From Candidatus Omnitrophota bacterium (lineage in GTDB: Bacteria; Omnitrophota; Omnitrophia; Omnitrophales; Aquincolibacteriaceae): DNA of 15,932 nucleotides. The stretch spans positions 1 to 15,932 of the forward strand of contig JAHFHJ010000017.1 in assembly GCA_023246985.1 (NCBI GenBank), written 5' to 3'. Of this stretch, positions 14,221 to 15,932 are shown piece by piece (within the stretch, counting starts at the first letter, position 1; each line of letters starts with the position of its first letter). The notes under the pieces are model-generated. The model saw only the letters and a list, made by a program, of their open reading frames with translations. It was not told where the DNA came from and made no database searches. A program made the position numbers and the translations under genes.

Positions 14221-15541
14221 GCCGCTCCCCCTTATTTGAAAACGGACGGATCCCCGCGCGTTTCAAAATGACCGGCACGTGCTTGAGGTGCCTGTCATAA
14301 CTGAAAACCGCGCGGATCTCCCGGGGCTTCAGGACTTTCAATATCTTCGCGTCTTTCAACGCGACCTGTTCCAAATGAAGTTTTTCATTCTCCCAGAGTT
14401 TCTTCGCCGCGTCCTGGACGAGTTGGTAGCTTTCCTCGCGCGTCAGGCCCTTTTCCACAAGCTTCAAAAGCAGCCCTTGAGAAAACACCATCCCCCGGCT
14501 CGATGCCAGGTTCTTAAGCATGCGGTCTTTGTTGACCACAAGGTGCTCAATCACATGCTGCATAAGCCCCAGCATGTAATCCAGAAGGATCGTGCTGTCC
14601 GGAAAAATGACGCGCTCCACGGAGGAATGGGTGATGTCTCGTTCATGCCACAGGGCGATATTCTCAAAACCCGCCAAGGCATTTCCGCGAAGAATGCGCG
14701 CGAGGCCGGCTACGCGCTCGCAGGTGATGGGATTGCGCTTGTGCGGCATCGCCGACGAGCCCTTCTGGCCTTTCGAGAAAAATTCCTGGACCTCGAAGGT
14801 CTCGGTCTTTTGAAGACCTCGGATCTCGGTTGCGAGCTGCTCGAGCGTTCCCCCCACGATCGCGAGGGTTGAAAAATATTCGGCGTGACGATCCCGCTGA
14901 AGGATCTGGGTGGAAACCGGCGCCGGGTTCAACCCGAGTTTTTTACAGACAAAGGCTTCGACCCTGGGATCCACATTCGCGAAAGTTCCGACCGCGCCTG
15001 AGATCTTTCCGTAGCGAAGGTTCTCTTGGGCGGTTTCCAGTCTCCGGAGGCCGCGTTTGCACGCCTCATGAAAAAGCGCCATCTTAAGCCCGAAAGTGAT
15101 GGGTTCGGCGTGTACGCCGTGCGAGCGGCCCACCATGAGCGTGCGGGCATGCTCTCTGGCTTTTTGACCGAGCAGCGAAATAAGCTTCTTGAGTTCGCGA
15201 ATGAGAATCTCCGAAGCTTCCATCACCTGTAACGAAAGACCGGTATCAAGAATATCCGAGGAAGTCAGACCGAAATGCACATAGCGGCCGGCCGGCCCCG
15301 CGCGTTCGGCGACATGAGTCAGAAACGCGATGACATCGTGATTCACGACTTTTTCGATCTTTTGGACGCGCGCCACGTCGAACTTTGCGCGGGCGCGGAC
15401 TTGGGCGGGAACTTCTTTGGGAATATAACCGTAACGGGCGAGGCCTTCCAGCGCGGCCAGCTCCACTTCAAGCCATTTCCGCAGCTTGTTTTCTTCCGTC
15501 CAGATATTCGCCATTTCCGGGCGCGTGTAACGGCTAATCAT
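14210..15541 (-). CDS. purB: Adenylosuccinate lyase
   Basis: PurB releases fumarate twice: from SAICAR in IMP synthesis and from adenylosuccinate in AMP synthesis. The 443-residue product begins MISRYTRPEMANIWTEENKL, as in the Bacillus-type enzyme. It has HFGLTSSDILDT (89-100), the histidine motif GRSHGVHAEPITFG (138-151, H141) and the superfamily signature GSSAMPHKRNPI (261-272) with the catalytic serine. The ATG at 15541 was chosen because it fits the family N-terminus; AGGAGG lies 13 bases upstream. The frame stays open back to 15610, but that extension has no family match and crosses a hairpin beside the tRNA. It is the first protein gene of the operon. Confidence 0.97.
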   Translation of the reverse strand: MISRYTRPEMANIWTEENKLRKWLEVELAALEGLARYGYIPKEVPAQVRARAKFDVARVQKIEKVVNHDVIAFLTHVAERAGPAGRYVHFGLTSSDILDTGLSLQVMEASEILIRELKKLISLLGQKAREHARTLMVGRSHGVHAEPITFGLKMALFHEACKRGLRRLETAQENLRYGKISGAVGTFANVDPRVEAFVCKKLGLNPAPVSTQILQRDRHAEYFSTLAIVGGTLEQLATEIRGLQKTETFEVQEFFSKGQKGSSAMPHKRNPITCERVAGLARILRGNALAGFENIALWHERDITHSSVERVIFPDSTILLDYMLGLMQHVIEHLVVNKDRMLKNLASSRGMVFSQGLLLKLVEKGLTREESYQLVQDAAKKLWENEKLHLEQVALKDAKILKVLKPREIRAVFSYDRHLKHVPVILKRAGIRPFSNKGERHGQ

Positions 15542-15579
15542 GAGAAACGCTAAGCCTCCTTCATTTTTCGATAGGGTGG

Positions 15580-15616
15580 TTCGACCTTGCTCATTGGAAA
15601 TGGCGCGCAAGTCGAA
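15580..15616 (-). other. Hairpin between tRNA-Glu and purB
   Basis: On the minus strand TTCGACTTGC pairs with GCAAGGTCGAA (10 bp with one bulged G) around a 16-base loop, starting three bases after the tRNA 3' end. No U tract follows, so it does not look like a terminator, and readthrough from the tRNA into purB is plausible. It could help tRNA 3' processing or stabilise the purB mRNA 5' end. Confidence 0.45.
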
Positions 15617-15619
15617 TCA

Positions 15620-15694
15620 TAGCGCTAACGGGATTTAAACCCGTGTTTCTGCCTTGAGAGGGCAGCGTCCTAGATCAGGCTAGACGATAGCGCC
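15620..15694 (-). tRNA. tRNA-Glu (anticodon CTC)
   Basis: A 75-base cloverleaf reads on the minus strand. The acceptor stem is GGCGCTA with TAGCGCT (first pair G·U) and the discriminator is A; no CCA is encoded. The anticodon stem CTGCC/GGCAG holds the loop CTCTCAA, giving anticodon CTC for GAG codons. The T stem is ACGGG/CCCGT. The D arm GTCT...GGAC is that of tRNA-Glu. Two normally invariant bases are changed together: the T loop is TTTAAAT instead of TTCGAAT, so position 56 is U, and the D loop (AGCCTGATCTA) has GA where GG18-19 is expected. An A19–U56 pair could replace G19–C56. It is the first gene after the promoter and is in line with purB. Confidence 0.93.
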
Positions 15695-15731
15695 CTGATG
15701 AATCGACTTATTTTTCAAACGGTTCATCAGG
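15694..15731 (-). other. Hairpin abutting the 5' end of tRNA-Glu
   Basis: A perfect 9-bp inverted repeat (CCTGATGAA and TTCATCAGG) closes a 20-base loop. Its last base is the first base of the tRNA acceptor stem, so this fold competes slightly with the tRNA or presents the 5' end for RNase P. No U tract follows. Confidence 0.5.
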
Positions 15732-15737
15732 ACTGCG

Positions 15738-15772
15738 CTGATTTCCCGATTCTTTTTTTAATTGAAAATCAG
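15738..15772 (-). other. Leader hairpin upstream of tRNA-Glu
   Basis: CTGATTTTC pairs with GGAAATCAG (9 bp, one G·U) around a 17-base A-rich loop, six bases before the next hairpin. Together they fold most of the transcript between the leader mini-ORF and the tRNA. I matched it to no known riboswitch. Confidence 0.4.
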
Positions 15773-15796
15773 GCGCCTCCAAAAACACGGGCCCAT
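15758..15796 (-). CDS. Possible 12-codon leader ORF
   Basis: An ATG at 15796 with GGAG nine bases upstream opens a frame of 12 codons (MGPCFWRRLIFN) ending in TAA inside the loop of the adjacent hairpin. It lies between the promoter and the tRNA. The layout resembles a leader peptide, but an ORF this short is easily due to chance and the codons do not point to a single amino acid. Confidence 0.15.
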   Translation of the reverse strand: MGPCFWRRLIFN

Positions 15797-15854
15797 GCTC
15801 ACTTGCTCCACGATTGAAAAACAGCTCACGAGAGGAATAAAACGCCCAAAATGG

Positions 15855-15883
15855 AGTATAACTTTGCCCCTACGGAATGTCAA
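15855..15883 (-). promoter_or_regulatory. Sigma-70-type promoter of the tRNA-Glu/pur operon
   Basis: On the minus strand there is a perfect -35 TTGACA, a 17-bp spacer and a -10 TATACT (one mismatch to TATAAT). Transcription would start near 15848, about 150 bases before the tRNA. No other comparably good promoter was seen upstream of the train, and the whole 15.8 kb downstream is co-oriented. Its strength would suit a tRNA gene. Confidence 0.8.
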
Positions 15884-15888
15884 CGCTC

Positions 15889-15910
15889 TGGACTTGTCCT
15901 GGGCTTGTCC
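15889..15910. repeat. Two tandem 11-bp repeats upstream of the -35 box
   Basis: On the plus strand TGGACTTGTCC is followed directly by TGGGCTTGTCC (10 of 11 identical), 5 bases upstream of the -35 element in the promoter's direction. The 11-bp period places both on one face of the helix. The first copy contains a near palindrome (GGAC/GTCC). This could be an activator or repressor site; no known purine regulator motif was recognised. Confidence 0.5.
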
Positions 15911-15932
15911 CCCTCTCGATCATTCCGCCGGA

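Noticed and set aside
15541..15610. Longer purB start at 15610
   Set aside because: The extra 23 residues do not match the family, and the true N-terminus (MISRYTRPEM) fits well at 15541.
15580..15772. Intrinsic terminators around the tRNA
   Set aside because: The stems are good, but none is followed by a U tract on the minus strand.
15695..15850. Purine or other riboswitch in the operon leader
   Set aside because: The leader has hairpins, but I could not match it to the conserved core of the purine riboswitch or another known class.
1..15932. CRISPR array, insertion sequence or transposase
   Set aside because: No regularly spaced repeats of suitable length and no transposase or integrase motif were seen on either strand.

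Overview
The window holds one long, almost gap-free, minus-strand gene train: a near-complete purine (IMP/AMP) biosynthesis operon. It starts at the right end with a consensus-like promoter and a tRNA-Glu and runs leftward for about 15.8 kb. The order of transcription is tRNA-Glu, purB, purC, purS, two DUF4160/DUF2442 gene pairs, purQ, a broken four-helix-bundle gene, purL, purF, purM, a frameshifted BRO-family gene, purD, purE, a Sua5/YrdC–LMW phosphatase fusion, rpiB, glyA, nrdR. Many junctions are 4-base ATGA stop/start overlaps, which suggests one co-translated transcript. The plus strand carries only shadow ORFs.

The organism is a bacterium with moderately high GC. It has PurS/PurQ/small-PurL FGAM synthase and an Fe-S type PurF like that of Bacillus. 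The sua5–arginine phosphatase-like–rpiB–glyA cluster also recalls Bacillus subtilis (ywlC, ywlE, rpiB, glyA). S23-type four-helix-bundle genes, chromosomal BRO genes and DUF4160/DUF2442 pairs are common in uncultivated lineages, and the overall look resembles a candidate phylum such as Omnitrophota. That placement is an inference with low certainty.

Region by region: 15695-15932 is the promoter and a structured leader; 15620-15694 is tRNA-Glu; 13031-15541 is purB-purC-purS; 11874-13024 is the tandem DUF4160/DUF2442 modules; 11188-11877 is purQ; 10785-11162 is the amber-interrupted four-helix-bundle gene with a 7-bp repeat at its end; 6074-10766 is purL-purF-purM; 5216-6077 is the frameshifted BRO gene; 3341-5121 is purD-purE; 46-3308 is the Sua5-phosphatase fusion, rpiB, glyA and nrdR.

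The genes fit together. RpiB supplies ribose-5-phosphate for PRPP. GlyA supplies glycine for PurD and one-carbon units for the formyl-transfer steps. PurF, D, SQL, M, E, C and B carry out most of the pathway. NrdR controls ribonucleotide reductase downstream of it. purK, purN/purT and purH are not in the window. The unusual part is that three junctions of an otherwise intact metabolic operon (purS/purQ, purQ/purL, purM/purD) hold accessory genes, several of them damaged.
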